Source: UBA668 sp038234785 (lineage in GTDB: Bacteria > Actinomycetota > Acidimicrobiia > Acidimicrobiales > Ilumatobacteraceae). From it: a stretch of DNA of 53,214 bases. The translations under genes and the position numbers were made by a program. The DNA lies in the NCBI GenBank assembly GCA_038234785.1, contig JBBQTC010000018.1, positions 1 to 53,214 on the forward strand, written 5' to 3'. The notes under the pieces were generated by a model. The model had not been told where the DNA came from. It made no database searches and saw nothing but the letters and a program-made list of their open reading frames with translations. Shown in pieces: positions 7,818 through 21,024 of the stretch. Each line of letters starts with the position of its first letter. The stretch's first letter is position 1.

Positions 7818-8980
7818 GCCGCCTCGTCTTCTCCCGCAAGCCGATGCGCTTCGCCGCCGCCCGTGTGGCCGGCTCGTTGATGCCGGGACGCGGGGCATCG
7901 GTCGGCCCGCTGGCACTGGAGCCCGACGAGTCGTTGCCGCTCCCCGCGGCCGACTGGGTGCGGCTGCGGCCGCGCCTCGCCGGCATCTGTGGGAGCGACC
8001 TGTCGGTGATCGACGGATCGGCCGCGGCCTACTTCGATCCGCTGGTGAGCTATCCGTTCACCCCCGGTCACGAAGTGGTCGGCGAGGTCGACGGGCCTGA
8101 TGGCACGACCCGGCGAGTCGTGCTCGTTCCGGTGCTCTCGTGCGTCACACGAGGGGTGTCGCCAGTGTGCCCGGCGTGCGCTGTGGGAAAGATCCACCTC
8201 TGCGAACGGGTCGCGTTCGGCCACATCGAGCCCGGACTGCAGAGCGGCTTTTGCGCCGACACCGGCGGCGGGTGGAGCACGGAGATGATCGCCCACACCA
8301 GCCAGCTCGTCGACGTCCCGGTCGATCTCACCGACGAAGCCGCAGTGCTCGTCGAACCGACGGCCTGCGCGGTCCACGCAGCGCAGCGGTACACCGGTGC
8401 CGAGACCGTCATCATCGGCGCCGGCACACTCGGGCTGCTCACACTTGCCGCGATCACCGCCACCCGCGACCGCGAACGAACCGGCCCCATCGTGGTCACC
8501 GCCCGGTACCCCGAGCAGAAACGACTCGCCAAGGAGCTCGGCGCGGACGTGGTGTGCAGCACCGACGAGATGCCGCGCTGGGTTCGCTCGGCGACCCACT
8601 CGCTCATGATCGGCGATCAGCTCACGTGTGGCGCACCGCACGTGATCGATTGCGTCGGCAGCAGCGACTCACTCCAGCAGGCGCTGCGCGTCGTCGCTCC
8701 CGGTGGCGAGGTGCAAGTGGTCGGCATGCCCGGCAACGTGTCGCTCGAGCTCACGTCGCTGTGGCATCGCGAGACGGCCATCCGCGGTTGCTACGCCTAC
8801 ACCCGCCCGGACTTCGACGTCGCCATCGACGTGATCCGCAGGTTCGGCCTCGGCCGACTGGTCTCGGCCACCTACCCACTCGACGACTACACCGACGCCA
8901 TCGCCCACGCCGCATCTGCGGGCCGCCGCGGTGCGGTGAAGATCGCCTTCGACATGCGTCGCGACACGAGGAGCAACTGA
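7814..8980 (+). CDS. Zinc-binding alcohol dehydrogenase family protein
   Basis: A 388-residue MDR-superfamily dehydrogenase. Catalytic-zinc elements AGICGSD and GHEVVGEV are present. A Cys cluster (LSC...PVCPACAVGKIHLC) resembles the structural zinc lobe. The nucleotide-binding fold is marked by GAGTLGLLTL, and DCVGSSDSL fits the cofactor domain. It probably interconverts an alcohol and an aldehyde/ketone with NAD(P). The GTG start overlaps the reductase stop (GTGA) and its own TGA overlaps the next ATG, so it is translationally coupled on both sides. Handling the fatty aldehyde/alcohol made by the upstream reductase is a reasonable inference. Confidence 0.85.
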   Translation: MSRLVFSRKPMRFAAARVAGSLMPGRGASVGPLALEPDESLPLPAADWVRLRPRLAGICGSDLSVIDGSAAAYFDPLVSYPFTPGHEVVGEVDGPDGTTRRVVLVPVLSCVTRGVSPVCPACAVGKIHLCERVAFGHIEPGLQSGFCADTGGGWSTEMIAHTSQLVDVPVDLTDEAAVLVEPTACAVHAAQRYTGAETVIIGAGTLGLLTLAAITATRDRERTGPIVVTARYPEQKRLAKELGADVVCSTDEMPRWVRSATHSLMIGDQLTCGAPHVIDCVGSSDSLQQALRVVAPGGEVQVVGMPGNVSLELTSLWHRETAIRGCYAYTRPDFDVAIDVIRRFGLGRLVSATYPLDDYTDAIAHAASAGRRGAVKIAFDMRRDTRSN

Positions 8981-10569
8981 TGCCCCGTCCCGGATTCGTC
9001 CACGAGGTGGACCGTTCCAGCCCGCCCGTGCTGTTCTGGCGGGGCGAGAACTTCTCGCTCGAGAAGCTGCCCGCCGACCGCAGCCGGGTCATCTACCCAC
9101 CCGAGCCGCTTCCCGCGATCAGGGACATCGACGGCGCGATCCGTCACGCATTGCTGCACCCTCACGACCAGGATCCGCTGCCTGCCCAACTGTTCCCGGG
9201 CATGAAGCTCACCATCGCCTTCGACGACGTGAGCCTGCCGCTACCGAAGATGCGCCGGCCCGACATCCGCCAGCGCGTCATCGAGGCCGTCCTCGATCTG
9301 GTGGCTGCGGCCGGGGTGGACGATGTGCACCTCATCGCCGCGCTCGGCTTGCACCGTCGGATGCACGAGTACGAGCTGCGGCACGCGCTCGGCGACCGGG
9401 TGTACGACGCCTTCCACCCGCGGGGCATGCTGTACCAGCACGATGCGGAGGACCACGAGAACCTCTCGGTCATCGGCACCACCCCGCACGGCGAGGTGCT
9501 CGAGATCAACAAGCGGGCCGCCGACAGCGACCTCGTGATCTACGTCAACATCAACTCGGTCACGATGGACGGTGGCTGGAAGAGTCTCACCACCGGGCTG
9601 GCGAGCTACCGGTGCCTCAGCTACCACCACACCGGCGAAACGTTGCAGAACACGCGGAGCCTGATGGGACCGCGGGAGCACTCTGCACTCCACACGAGCA
9701 TCTGGCGGCTGGGCAAGGTGCTGCGCGACAGCGGCCCCAAGGTGTTCCAGATCGAGACCACGCTCAACACCGACATGTTCCCCGACCCCTACGGCTTCAT
9801 CAACAAGCGCGAGTGGGAGTGGAACGCAAAGGACCGTGCGACCTACCTCGGCGTCACCAAGGGACTGTCGATGATGCCGACGAAGATGGCGCGCAAGATG
9901 TTCCAGAACATCGAGAGCCCGCACCAGATGACCAGCGTCCAGGCCGGCGAGACCGAGGCCGTGCACGCGATCACACTGGACTGGGTGCACAAGCAGCAGC
10001 TCGTTCCCGTGACCGGGCAGACCGACATCCTCACCCTCGGCATCCCGTTCGTGTGCCCGTACAACCCCGACGGAGTGATGAACCCGATCCTGGTCATGTG
10101 CATGGGTCTCGGGTACCTGTTCAACATGTACCGGAACAAGCCCCTCGTGCGCGAGGGCGGCGTGATCATCATGACCCACCCGACCTATCGCGACTTCAAC
10201 CCGGTGCACCACCCGAGCTACATCGACTTCTTCGAACAGGTCCTCCCCGACACCACCGACCCGGTGGTGATGGGCAAGAAGTGGGAGCAGCAGTACGCCG
10301 AGGACGAGTGGTACCGACACCTGTACCGCACCGGCAACGCCTATCACGGCGTGCACCCCTTCTACGCCTGGTACTGGGGCGCGCACGGGCAGCAGCACGC
10401 CGGCAAGGTGATCATCGTCGGTGGCGATCCGCCGACGGTGCGACGCCTCGGGTTCACGCCCGCGTCCACGATGGACGACGCCTTCGAGATCGCCAGCGAC
10501 GTTGTCGGCCGCTCCCCCACGATCACGCACCTCCACGTGCCGTCGCTGCTGGTGGCCGACGTCTCGTGA
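8980..10569 (+). CDS. LarA-like (DUF2088) nickel-pincer racemase family protein
   Basis: A 529-residue protein of the LarA/DUF2088 family, clearly longer than classical lactate racemase (about 420-430). Family landmarks: FDDVSLPLP near 80-88, the ALGLHRR segment near 120-126 with the conserved His, and DGGWKS near 197-202, which aligns with GGRKS carrying the cofactor-bound Lys. By eye, the Arg of the D-x-x-R motif and the His about ten residues before that Lys are not conserved. So it may not be a lactate racemase; a related hydroxyacid or acyl substrate is possible. No larB/C/E cofactor genes are in the window. Coupled to both neighbours (TGATG, GTGA). Confidence 0.75.
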   Translation: MPRPGFVHEVDRSSPPVLFWRGENFSLEKLPADRSRVIYPPEPLPAIRDIDGAIRHALLHPHDQDPLPAQLFPGMKLTIAFDDVSLPLPKMRRPDIRQRVIEAVLDLVAAAGVDDVHLIAALGLHRRMHEYELRHALGDRVYDAFHPRGMLYQHDAEDHENLSVIGTTPHGEVLEINKRAADSDLVIYVNINSVTMDGGWKSLTTGLASYRCLSYHHTGETLQNTRSLMGPREHSALHTSIWRLGKVLRDSGPKVFQIETTLNTDMFPDPYGFINKREWEWNAKDRATYLGVTKGLSMMPTKMARKMFQNIESPHQMTSVQAGETEAVHAITLDWVHKQQLVPVTGQTDILTLGIPFVCPYNPDGVMNPILVMCMGLGYLFNMYRNKPLVREGGVIIMTHPTYRDFNPVHHPSYIDFFEQVLPDTTDPVVMGKKWEQQYAEDEWYRHLYRTGNAYHGVHPFYAWYWGAHGQQHAGKVIIVGGDPPTVRRLGFTPASTMDDAFEIASDVVGRSPTITHLHVPSLLVADVS

Positions 10570-11582
10570 GTGAGAAGCGCATCATCTCCGTGTCGCAGCT
10601 GCGGCGCGTCGCCAAGGTCGGCGACGCGGCGAGCGCGGCGTTGCAGACGGCGATGCGCCCGGCGCGCAACCTCGGATTCCCGTACCGCAAGCCGTCGCGC
10701 CCCAAGGGCGTGGTGATGCCGGTCGAGCCGAGCACGCTGGGCGCCGACTTCGACACCGCCTGGGCGCGTCGGGCACCTGCCAAGGCAGCCCGGTCGATCC
10801 TCACGAACGGCCCGATGCGGGTCGTGGTCCGCGCGTTGGCGAGTCCGGAGATCGAAGGACTCGACCGACTGGCAGATCTGCTCGAGCTCGATCCTGTCCC
10901 GGCGGTGATCTTCGCGCCGAACCACCACAGCCACATCGACACGCCACTCATCATCACGGCGGTTCCTGGCGAGTTCCGCCGACATCTCGTCGTTGCCGCG
11001 GCCGCTGATTTCTTCTTCGACAAGCGCCTGAAGGGCACCATGTCCGCGCTCGCACTGAATGCGTTCCCGATCGAACGCGAGGTCACCACGCGCAAATCGA
11101 GCGACGAGCTTCGTCGGTTGATCGACACCGGTTGGAGCGTGGTCATCTATCCCGAAGGCGGCCGCTCGCCCGACGGGTGGGGGCAGGAGTTCAAGGGCGG
11201 GGCGGCCTACCTGTCCGGTCGCACCAGTGCGCCCGTCGTGCCCGTGTTCATCGACGGGACGGGCTCGATCTTCGGCAAAGGCATGAAGCGACCAAAGCCG
11301 GGCAGCACGAAGGTCGTGTTCGGAGCGCCGCTGTGGCCAAAGGACGGCGAGAACACACGACGGTTCAACGCCCGCATCGAAGCCGCCGTCACCGCGCTCG
11401 GCGACGAAGCGCTCACCGATTTCTGGACGGCTCGCCAACGCACCGCCGCCGGCACGAGTCCCAAGCTCACCGGACCCGAGTACAACAGCTGGCGGCGTCA
11501 GTGGGCACTCGCCGAACACCGCAAGCTCGGCAAGGCCGGCCAACGTCGGCGCCAACAGCGTCGCTGGCCCGACCTCGGCTGA
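10566..11582 (+). CDS. PlsC-family 1-acylglycerol-phosphate acyltransferase-like protein
   Basis: A 338-residue acyltransferase. The catalytic HX4D motif is NHHSHID (near 118-124) and the acceptor motif is YPEGGRSPDG (near 194-203). The family transfers acyl chains from acyl-CoA/ACP to glycerol-phosphate-type or other hydroxyl acceptors at the membrane. GTG at 10566 overlaps the upstream TGA (GTGA); upstream extensions of the frame lie over the LarA-like gene. Last gene of the TetR-linked operon, supporting a role in making or remodelling an acyl lipid. The C-terminal ~50 residues are basic (QRRRQQRRW), perhaps a membrane or phospholipid contact. Downstream is a repeat-filled gap. Confidence 0.85.
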   Translation: MSEKRIISVSQLRRVAKVGDAASAALQTAMRPARNLGFPYRKPSRPKGVVMPVEPSTLGADFDTAWARRAPAKAARSILTNGPMRVVVRALASPEIEGLDRLADLLELDPVPAVIFAPNHHSHIDTPLIITAVPGEFRRHLVVAAAADFFFDKRLKGTMSALALNAFPIEREVTTRKSSDELRRLIDTGWSVVIYPEGGRSPDGWGQEFKGGAAYLSGRTSAPVVPVFIDGTGSIFGKGMKRPKPGSTKVVFGAPLWPKDGENTRRFNARIEAAVTALGDEALTDFWTARQRTAAGTSPKLTGPEYNSWRRQWALAEHRKLGKAGQRRRQQRRWPDLG

Positions 11583-11670
11583 CCCCACCCATCTGCCCAC
11601 CGCCCGACCCCTGCAGCCACCCACGGCCGAGCGCATCCGGACTCACCCAACCTCGTCCGATCTCTCCCAC

Positions 11671-11892
11671 CCATGGGCGCGAAACCCTGCCAGATCCGCC
11701 CATTTCCGCGCCCATGGGCGCGAGCGAGCGCCAGATTCGCATCAATTCGCGCCCATGGGCGCGACGCAGGCTGAATCTCCCCTCCTGACCCGATCCCACC
11801 CCCTTGGGCGCGAAACCCTGCCAGGTCCGCCCATTTCGGCGCCCTTGGGCGCTCGATTGGGCACATTTGGCATGAAAGCGCGCCCATGGGTT
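11671..11892. repeat. Array of six GCGCCC(A/T)TGGGCGC palindromes at ~41-bp period
   Basis: The gene gap 11583-11920 holds six palindromic cores whose GGG starts at 11675, 11716, 11757, 11806, 11846 and 11888 (steps 41, 41, 49, 40, 42). The best cores are perfect: 16 bp at 11707-11722 and 18 bp, TCGCGCCCATGGGCGCGA, at 11747-11764. A higher-order unit is repeated: GGGCGCGAAACCCTGCCAG followed by (A/G)TCCGCCCATTTC occurs at 11675 and again 131 bp later at 11806. Translations of the region are spurious. A REP-like mobile palindromic element, a nucleoid-protein site or a terminator cluster are all possible. Confidence 0.8.
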
Positions 11893-11920
11893 CGACCTCG
11901 ACCAACTGGGACGCGCCGGG

Positions 11921-12550
11921 TCAGGGGGTGTCGATGGGGTCGCCGAGCAAGTCGGCGAGGGCGGTCTCGAGGCGGGCGATGCGGGCTTCGAGGCCGGCGA
12001 CGCGTTCGGCCATGCTGCCCGGCACGTCGGCAGCGGTGACGGTGGACGTCCCGTAGACGACCTCTGCCTCGTCGGCGAGCAGTTGCTGCCACCGGGCCTC
12101 CTTCTGGCCCGGGTGCCGCTCGAGCAACTGCACCCGGCCTACGGCCTCGAGCCCACGGAGCACGGCGTCGACCTCGGCGAGCGCCGCGAACTCGTACTGA
12201 CGCTCCGTGCGCGACCGCAGCTCGGCCTCGGTCTGGGGCCCGCGGAGGAGCAGTACGGCGACGACCGCAGTGGCGTCGCGCTCCAGACCCCACGCCTCGT
12301 CGGCCACCTGCCGGTAGCGGGTGACACCCCGTCCGTGGGTTGGATGGACGAACCGCAGCAGCCCCTGGGTCTTGAGCGACGTCAGGGCGGCCTCGACCTC
12401 GTACTCGTCGAGCTGCATCACCGGCTCTCGCGACGTCGACTGATTGCACGCCGACACCAACGAGTTCAGCGTGAGCGGGTACTGGTCCGGAACCGTGCGC
12501 TCCTTCTCGAACAGGCACCCGAGAATCCGGCCTTCGATGACGGTCAGCAT
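11921..12550 (-). CDS. UPF0502 (YceH/DUF480) family protein
   Basis: A 209-residue protein of the YceH/DUF480 family. The N-terminus (IEGRILGCLFEKERTVPDQYPLTLN, given here in two parts: IEGRILGCLFEKE and PDQYPLTLN) is the family hallmark. Two winged-helix domains follow (about 1-80 and 90-160), and the C-terminal ~35 residues form a short coiled coil (MAERVAGLEARIARLE). The molecular function of the family is not established. Start at ATG 12550; upstream in-frame codons have no similarity. Divergent from the VOC gene with a 39-bp gap. Confidence 0.85.
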   Translation of the reverse strand: MLTVIEGRILGCLFEKERTVPDQYPLTLNSLVSACNQSTSREPVMQLDEYEVEAALTSLKTQGLLRFVHPTHGRGVTRYRQVADEAWGLERDATAVVAVLLLRGPQTEAELRSRTERQYEFAALAEVDAVLRGLEAVGRVQLLERHPGQKEARWQQLLADEAEVVYGTSTVTAADVPGSMAERVAGLEARIARLETALADLLGDPIDTP

Positions 12551-12589
12551 GGTCCGAACGATACCGATCGCATGCGCGAGGCTCTCACG

Positions 12590-13252
12590 ATGATCAGGTT
12601 GCGGCAAGTGGCATTGGTGGCTCGGGATCTCGATGCCGCCGTCAGCGAGCTCTGTGAACGGCTGGGGCTTCGAGTGTGCTTCCAGGACCCTGGCGTCGGG
12701 ACGTTCGGACTCCACAACGCACTGATGACGATCGGCGACCAGTTTCTCGAAGTGGTATCACCGACGCAGGACGGCACGACCGCCGGACGACTCCTCGACA
12801 AGCGAGGCGGTGATGGCGGGTACATGGCGATCTACGAAGTGGACGACCTCGACCGGCGCGAGCCCGAGCTCGAACGGGAGGGGATGCGCGTCGTGTTCCG
12901 GATCGACCTACCCGAGATCCGCGGACGGCATTTGCACCCGGCCGATGTGGGCGGCGCCATCGTGAGCATCGACCAACCCGTGCCGAACGGTGACTGGCCG
13001 TGGGCAGGGCCGGACTGGGTCGCCCATCAGCAGAACTCCGTGGTCGCCTCGATCGCCGGCATCGTGCTCGGCGCCAAGGACCCAGCTGCGATGCGCAACC
13101 GCTGGCGCGCCGCCGGAGTTGATCAGGCAGTCCGCTTCCAGCCGGCTGGAGTACGCGGCGACGGCATCGACGAAATGGAGTTGGTGGCCACCGATCGCCG
13201 ACGCGCCGGCGAGGAGCTGCGGATCTGTGGGATCACCGTTCGCTTCGTGTGA
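12590..13252 (+). CDS. VOC/glyoxalase superfamily protein
   Basis: A 220-residue vicinal-oxygen-chelate-fold protein with an N-terminal half (IRLRQVALVARDLDAAVSEL...FLEVVSP) resembling glyoxalase/bleomycin-resistance domains, and a second, more diverged half (SVVASIAGIVLGAKDPAAM...). The C-terminal part lacks an obvious full set of metal ligands. The ATG at 12590 is preferred because GAGG (12578-12581) is well placed; an in-frame ATG at 12572 would add six residues. Substrate unknown. Divergent from the UPF0502 gene. Confidence 0.75.
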   Translation: MIRLRQVALVARDLDAAVSELCERLGLRVCFQDPGVGTFGLHNALMTIGDQFLEVVSPTQDGTTAGRLLDKRGGDGGYMAIYEVDDLDRREPELEREGMRVVFRIDLPEIRGRHLHPADVGGAIVSIDQPVPNGDWPWAGPDWVAHQQNSVVASIAGIVLGAKDPAAMRNRWRAAGVDQAVRFQPAGVRGDGIDEMELVATDRRRAGEELRICGITVRFV

Positions 13253-13281
13253 GGCCTACCGGCGACCCGGACGTCTGCCGT

Positions 13282-13899
13282 TCAGCAACCGGCCTTGGCG
13301 GGGATGACGATCTTGATGCCGACCACGAAGTTCGTGTAGCCCTTCGTGTTGACGTTGGCCTCGTCGAGTTGCTGCACCGTGACATCGAACTTCTTCGCGA
13401 CCGTGCTCGGAAGATCGTTCGCCACGATCGTGTAGCTACCCGCCGCACAGTTGGAGGTGCCACCGGCCAGCGTGGTCGTGGTCTCGGCGGGCGTGCCGGC
13501 GAGCGTGGTGGTGGTCGGGGAGGCGGTGGGGTCGGGGATGATCGCCCCAGCGGGGATCTTGATCTTCAGTCCGGCGTAGAACGCGCCGTAGCCGGCGGTG
13601 TCGGTGTTGGCGAGGGTCAACGCATCGACCGTGACGGAGAACTTGCGGGCGACCGTGTAGGGAACGTCGTTCGACTGGATCGTGTACTCGGTGACATCGG
13701 TGGTGACCGTGCCGGCGGGCGTGTCGCCGGGCAGCGTCGTCGAGGGCGGCAACGTACTCAACGTCGGGGCGAGCGTGTTGTAGTTGGTGCTCTCCATGTT
13801 CGCGACGCTGGTGGTGGTCGCAGTGCCGGAATCGCCGCATGCGCTGAGCATCAGCGCACTTGCGCCGACACAGACCGGGAACAACCACTTCATATGCAT
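13282..13899 (-). CDS. Lipoprotein with two LysM domains
   Basis: A 205-residue secreted lipoprotein. The signal peptide ends in the lipobox LSAC with Cys at about 21. A Thr-rich linker follows, then a LysM domain (YTIQSNDVPYTVARKF..., ~72-117), a second Thr-rich linker (SPTTTTLAG, TTTTLAG), and a second LysM domain (YTIVANDLPSTVAKKF..., ~156-202). LysM domains bind peptidoglycan or other N-acetylglucosamine polymers, so the protein should sit on the outer face of the membrane attached to the wall. No catalytic domain is present. The start could be ATG 13899 or 13893. It follows gltD on the same strand after a 23-bp gap. Confidence 0.8.
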   Translation of the reverse strand: MHMKWLFPVCVGASALMLSACGDSGTATTTSVANMESTNYNTLAPTLSTLPPSTTLPGDTPAGTVTTDVTEYTIQSNDVPYTVARKFSVTVDALTLANTDTAGYGAFYAGLKIKIPAGAIIPDPTASPTTTTLAGTPAETTTTLAGGTSNCAAGSYTIVANDLPSTVAKKFDVTVQQLDEANVNTKGYTNFVVGIKIVIPAKAGC

Positions 13900-13922
13900 G
13901 CCATCAAGACTACGTTGCGTGC

Positions 13923-15366
13923 TTACTGAAGTGGGCGCGCGGTCGGCGCGATGGGCGATGGGAGCTGCGTCTCCCCCATCAGCCACTTGTCGACACCCGC
14001 CGCGCACGAGCGTCCCTCGGCGATGGCCCACACGATGAGGCTCTGGCCGCGCCCCATGTCGCCCGCCACGAACACGCCAGGAACGTTGCTCATGTAGGCA
14101 TTGTTGCGAGCAACGTTGCCGCGCTCGTCGAACGCCACGCCGAGCTGGTCCAACCACTGACCACGGTCGGTTCCCACGAAGCCCATGGCGAGGAACACGA
14201 AGTCGGCCTGAAGCTCTCGATCGGTGCCCTCGACCTTCTGGAACCTACCCTCGACCATCTCCACTTCGTGAAGTAGCAGCGCCCGAACACTGCCATTGCC
14301 GTCGTCCAGGAAGCGCTCGGTGTTGACGCTGTACAGGCGTTCGCCGCCCTCCTCGTGCGCCGACGTCACCTTGTAGACCATCGCGAACTGCGGCCACGGG
14401 TTGTTGCCACCTCTCCCCTCGGGCGGACGCGGCATGATCTCCAACTGGGTGATCGATGCGGCGCCCTGACGATGGGCCGTACCGAGGCAGTCGGCGCCGG
14501 TGTCGCCCCCACCGATGATCACGACGTGTTTGCCCGCCACGTCGATCGGGGATCGTTCGTAATCACCCTGCTGCACTCGGTTTGCCGGCGGGAGGTACTC
14601 CATGGCCTGATGGATCCCCTGAAGCTCGCGGCCGGGTACCGGCAGGTCGCGCCACGTGGTGGCTCCGCAGGCGAGCACGATCGCGTCGTACGACGCGAGC
14701 AGCACCTCGATGTCGATGCCGCCGCCGACCACCGCGTTCGTGCGGAACTCGGTGCCCTCGATCTCCATCTGCTCGACGCGTCGATCGACGTGACGCTTCT
14801 CCATCTTGAACTCGGGGATGCCGTAGCGCAGGAGCCCGCCGATGCGGTCGGCGCGCTCGAGCACCACGACCTCATGCCCGGCTCGCGTCAACTGTTGCGC
14901 GGCGGCCAGCCCCGAGGGCCCGGAGCCGATGACCACCACCCGCTTGCCGGTGCGAACGGTCGGAACCTGTGGCAGCACCCACCCTTCGTCCCACGCCCGG
15001 TCGATGATCTCGACCTCGACCTGCTTGATGCTGACCGGATCGTTGTTGATCCCCAGCACGCACGCGCTCTCGCACGGCGCGGGGCACAGGCGACCGGTGA
15101 ACTCGGGGAAGTTGTTCGTGGCGTGCAGCCGGTCGATGGCGTCGCGCCAGTGCTCTCGGTAGACGAGGTCGTTCCAGTCCGGGATCAGGTTGCCGAGTGG
15201 ACACCCGTTGTTGCAGAACGGGATCCCACAGTCCATGCACCTGCCCGCCTGGAGTTTGAGCTGCTCGGCGGGGAACGGTTGGTACACCTCGTTCCAGTCC
15301 TTGAGGCGCTCATCGACGGGCCGCCGCTTGGGCGTGATCCGTGTCCATTGCAGGAATCCAGTGACC

Positions 15367-15374
<8 letters not shown>
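13923..15374 (-). CDS. gltD: Glutamate synthase (NADPH) small subunit
   Basis: A 483-residue iron-sulfur flavoprotein that passes electrons from NADPH to the large subunit for glutamate synthesis from glutamine and 2-oxoglutarate. Visible: N-terminal Fe-S cysteines CMDCGIPFCNNGC and CPAPCESAC, the FAD loop GSGPSGLAAA, the NADPH loop GGGDTGADC, and the C-terminal FAD segment FVAGDMGRGQSL. Length matches the family. The GTG start at 15374 overlaps the end of gltB by 8 bp, so the subunits are translationally coupled in the order gltB-gltD. Confidence 0.95.
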
Positions 15375-19926
<4,552 letters not shown>

Positions 19927-20010
19927 CGAGTTCTGCTTCCACGAAGTCGGGTGAACGGCTGGTGGCGCACGGGACGACGCTGGCCCGAACGGTGACTGAC
20001 ATGTTACGGC

Positions 20011-20031
20011 CTGGCGCGCCCGACGCGCCAG
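20011..20031. promoter_or_regulatory. Stem-loop in the gltB / YihY-like divergent promoter region
   Basis: CTGGCGCG (20011-20018), loop CCCGA, CGCGCCAG (20024-20031): a perfect 8-bp stem. It sits 85 bp upstream of gltB and 50 bp upstream of the membrane-protein gene. Nearby on the plus strand GTGAC-N6-GTTAC (starting near 19992) is a weak resemblance to nitrogen-regulator (GlnR) half-sites. Function is not shown. Confidence 0.3.
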
Positions 20032-20080
20032 CCCATACCGGCGGTCCGGCCACACCACCAGACATAGACTTGCGAGGCCC

Positions 20081-20980
20081 ATGGACGACAGCCCACTCGA
20101 TCATCTCAAGGAGCAGCTCGCTGCCCGCTATGAGCGCCTCGAGGAGTCGAACCGACTCGGCCCGTTCGTGGGTGCGACCAGGCGCTTCTTCGAGATCGAA
20201 GGTCTCGATCTGGGCGGTCTGCTGGCGCTGGAACTGTTCACGACCATCATCCCGCTGGTGCTCATCGGCTTCAGCTGGGCCAGCGACTTCAACGCCAGGC
20301 TGAGCTTCGGCGACTTCATGATCCGCTGGATGGACCTCAAGGGCGACTCCGCGACGACCGTGCGCGACCTGTTCGGTACCAGCGCGAACCTGAAGAGCAC
20401 GTGGACGGTCCTCGGGTTGGCCGGCTTCCTGTTCTGGGGCATCCCGATGTCGGCCCAAGTGGCCAAGACGTTCGCTCGGGCGTTCCGCCGCGAACGGTGG
20501 TCCTTCTGGACCGAGGTGTGGCGTGGCTCGCTCTGGTTCGTGGTCCTGCTGGTCACCCAGATCCTCACCGTTGCCGCAACCACCGGCCACGCCCACTCGT
20601 TCACCACCATCTTCTGGAACCTGATGGGCGTGATCCCGAGCTTCATCCTCTGGTCGGTCTCGCCGCTCATCCTCGTCCGCAACGGCACCAACGGCTGGAA
20701 GCACATGGCATGGTGCGGAGTCGTGGGAGTGGTGCTCGACGTCGTCGGCGTCCGGATCACGTTGCGGTGGGTGTTCCCGCAACTCCTGCGCGGCTGGGTC
20801 GGGTTCGGCCCGATCGGCGTGGCGATGGCGCTGATGACGACGTGCACCATCATCGCCGCGCTGTGGGTCGTCACCGCCTGCCTCGGCGCCGTGCTCTGGG
20901 AGCGCAACGCGCCTGCGGACATGGTGATCGCCAGCCAGCACGAGCACCGCTATCCCGAACCCGCTGATCGCCGCCGCTGA
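20081..20980 (+). CDS. YihY/BrkB-like integral membrane protein
   Basis: A 299-residue membrane protein with five to six hydrophobic segments (for example LALELFTTIIPLVLIGFSW, VLGLAGFLFWGIPMS, LWFVVLLVTQILTVAA). The pattern resembles the YihY/UPF0761 family, but the match is weak by eye. Cytoplasmic N-terminus of about 45 charged residues (LKEQLAARYERLEESN). Function unknown; members are often annotated as putative transporters or ribonuclease BN by error. Starts with ATG 20081, close to divergent gltB. Confidence 0.6.
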   Translation: MDDSPLDHLKEQLAARYERLEESNRLGPFVGATRRFFEIEGLDLGGLLALELFTTIIPLVLIGFSWASDFNARLSFGDFMIRWMDLKGDSATTVRDLFGTSANLKSTWTVLGLAGFLFWGIPMSAQVAKTFARAFRRERWSFWTEVWRGSLWFVVLLVTQILTVAATTGHAHSFTTIFWNLMGVIPSFILWSVSPLILVRNGTNGWKHMAWCGVVGVVLDVVGVRITLRWVFPQLLRGWVGFGPIGVAMALMTTCTIIAALWVVTACLGAVLWERNAPADMVIASQHEHRYPEPADRRR

Positions 20981-21024
20981 CCGATCCGCCGCCGCGCCGG
21001 GGCGGGCGATCTACGCTCCCGATC

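Noticed and set aside
8140..10569. 809-codon open frame joining out-of-frame ADH sequence to the LarA-like protein
   Set aside because: Only the part from 8980 has family similarity; the upstream part is an out-of-frame reading of the ADH gene.
11671..11892. CRISPR array
   Set aside because: Repeats are short palindromes, spacers are partly conserved and unequal, and no cas genes are present.
11583..11920. Small ORFs over the palindrome array on both strands
   Set aside because: Their repeated peptides (such as APMGA/GRVSRP) come directly from the DNA repeats; there are no ribosome-binding sites.
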